Shown one piece after another: positions 63,366-64,000 of a DNA stretch of 64,000 bases (positions are counted from its first letter, which is position 1; every line of letters begins with the position of its first letter). The notes under the pieces are model-generated. The model had not been told where the DNA came from. It saw only the letters and a program-made list of their open reading frames with translations, and did not search any database. The DNA is taken from positions 97,169-161,168 of the forward strand of contig JADJIB010000011.1 of NCBI GenBank assembly GCA_016707175.1, in the 5' to 3' direction. The stretch is from Candidatus Phosphoribacter hodrii (GTDB taxonomy: Bacteria > Actinomycetota > Actinomycetes > Actinomycetales > Dermatophilaceae). The position numbers and the translations under genes were made by a program.

Positions 63366-64000
63366 ATGGGCGAGGGGACGACTGGGTCCGCACGCGAGAT
63401 CGTCGTCGTCGGAGGCGGCATCGGCGGGTTGACGACTGCCCTTGCTCTGGCTCGCGACGGGCGCACCGTGCGCGTTCTCGAACGCGCCGAGCGCTTCGCC
63501 GAAGTGGGCGCGGGCCTGCAGTTGGCTCCCAATGCGACCGGCATCCTGCGCCGGCTCGGGGTGCTCGACGCCGTGCTCGACGTCGGTGTCGCACCCGCCC
63601 GGATCGTCGTCGCGGATGCCCGCACGGGTGAGGGCCTGGTCTCGGCGGACCTCGGTGACCGGTTCCTGCGCACCTTCGGCTCGCCCTATCTCGTCGTCCA
63701 CCGCGGCGACCTGCTCGACGTGCTGCTGCAGGCCGCCCGCTCCGCCGGCGTCGTGCTGGAGAACGGCAAGGCGGTCGTGCGCACCGAGACCGTGGGAGGG
63801 GAGACGCGCGTTGTCTGCTCCGACGGCAGCGAGTATGCCGCCCGCGCCGTCATCGCGGCCGACGGGTTGCGCTCCCACCTGCGCGAAGCGATCCACGGCG
63901 CATCCGAGCCGATCGCCTCCGGCTATGTCGCCTACCGGGGCGCCCTGCCGATCGAGCAGGTCGAACGGCCCCACGACCTCGATACCGTCATCTCCTGGGT
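63366..64000 (+). CDS. FAD-dependent monooxygenase (3' end outside window)
   Basis: The 211 residues in the window begin with a Rossmann fold for FAD, IVVVGGGIGGLTTALALARDG (GxGxxG near residue 17), followed by ERAERFAEVGAGLQLAPNAT, which is typical of salicylate-hydroxylase-like flavin monooxygenases. The second FAD/NADPH motif appears as VIAADGLRSHLREAIHG (the DG motif), followed by YVAYRGALP. The enzyme probably hydroxylates an aromatic ring; the substrate cannot be told. A strong promoter and ribosome site precede it. The gene runs off the end of the window. Confidence 0.92.
   Translation, partial: MGEGTTGSAREIVVVGGGIGGLTTALALARDGRTVRVLERAERFAEVGAGLQLAPNATGILRRLGVLDAVLDVGVAPARIVVADARTGEGLVSADLGDRFLRTFGSPYLVVHRGDLLDVLLQAARSAGVVLENGKAVVRTETVGGETRVVCSDGSEYAARAVIAADGLRSHLREAIHGASEPIASGYVAYRGALPIEQVERPHDLDTVISW

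Overview
The window is high-GC DNA with actinobacterial gene content. It carries an hisI-trpE-trpC-trpB-trpA-lgt-pyk-pdtaR order that resembles the arrangement known in mycobacteria. It also has an ANTAR response regulator, a WS/DGAT acyltransferase, a PabBC fusion, many GTG starts and 4- or 8-base gene overlaps. A member of the Micrococcales, perhaps the Intrasporangiaceae, is a reasonable guess, but it is an inference from gene content and style only.

Layout. (1) Positions 1-1979 hold the end of an ABC exporter and a two-gene SRPBCC/TetR unit with a clear palindromic operator lying on the first start codon. (2) Positions 1960-37987 are occupied by one enormous secreted-protein gene, now split by a single-base frameshift near 25680. 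Restored, it would encode about 12,008 residues: signal peptide, HExxHxxGxxH metalloprotease domain, Thr-rich linker, ZU5-like domain with an HFS site, about 30 copies of a roughly 125-residue beta-strand repeat, Ig-like repeats, RTX calcium-binding repeats, Calx-beta-like domains, a concanavalin-like domain, a second Thr linker and a second metalloprotease domain closely similar to the first. A beta-helix lipoprotein gene follows after 10 bases. (3) Positions 39410-51211 hold folate and amino-acid biosynthesis: a reverse-strand pabBC fusion, then a forward run hisI, trpE, Trp-operon membrane protein, three small membrane-protein genes, trpC, trpB, trpA, mauE-like, two tandem dsbA-like genes and lgt. 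(4) Positions 51327-58959 hold gltB, gltD and pyruvate kinase, the last frameshifted in a G run. (5) Positions 58960-64000 hold a strong hairpin terminator, tRNA-Leu(CAA), pdtaR, a DUF554 membrane protein, a GNAT acetyltransferase, a WS/DGAT acyltransferase and the start of an FAD monooxygenase.

How the parts work together. HisI, TrpE, TrpC, TrpB and TrpA give most of the tryptophan branch and one histidine step; trpG and trpD are not in the window. PabBC draws on the same chorismate. GltBD supplies glutamate, and pyruvate kinase closes glycolysis. The MauE-like/DsbA/DsbA/Lgt group serves exported proteins by making disulfides and lipidating lipoproteins. Two exported products encoded nearby, the giant protein and the beta-helix lipoprotein, are possible clients.

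The most unusual items are the giant protein with matching proteases at both ends, a strongly over-represented 7-mer (GGCATAC/GTATGCC, about 60 copies counted by eye), and a pair of identical perfect palindromes ahead of pyruvate kinase. Both broken genes can be restored by a one-base change, so sequencing or assembly error must be excluded before either is treated as biology.
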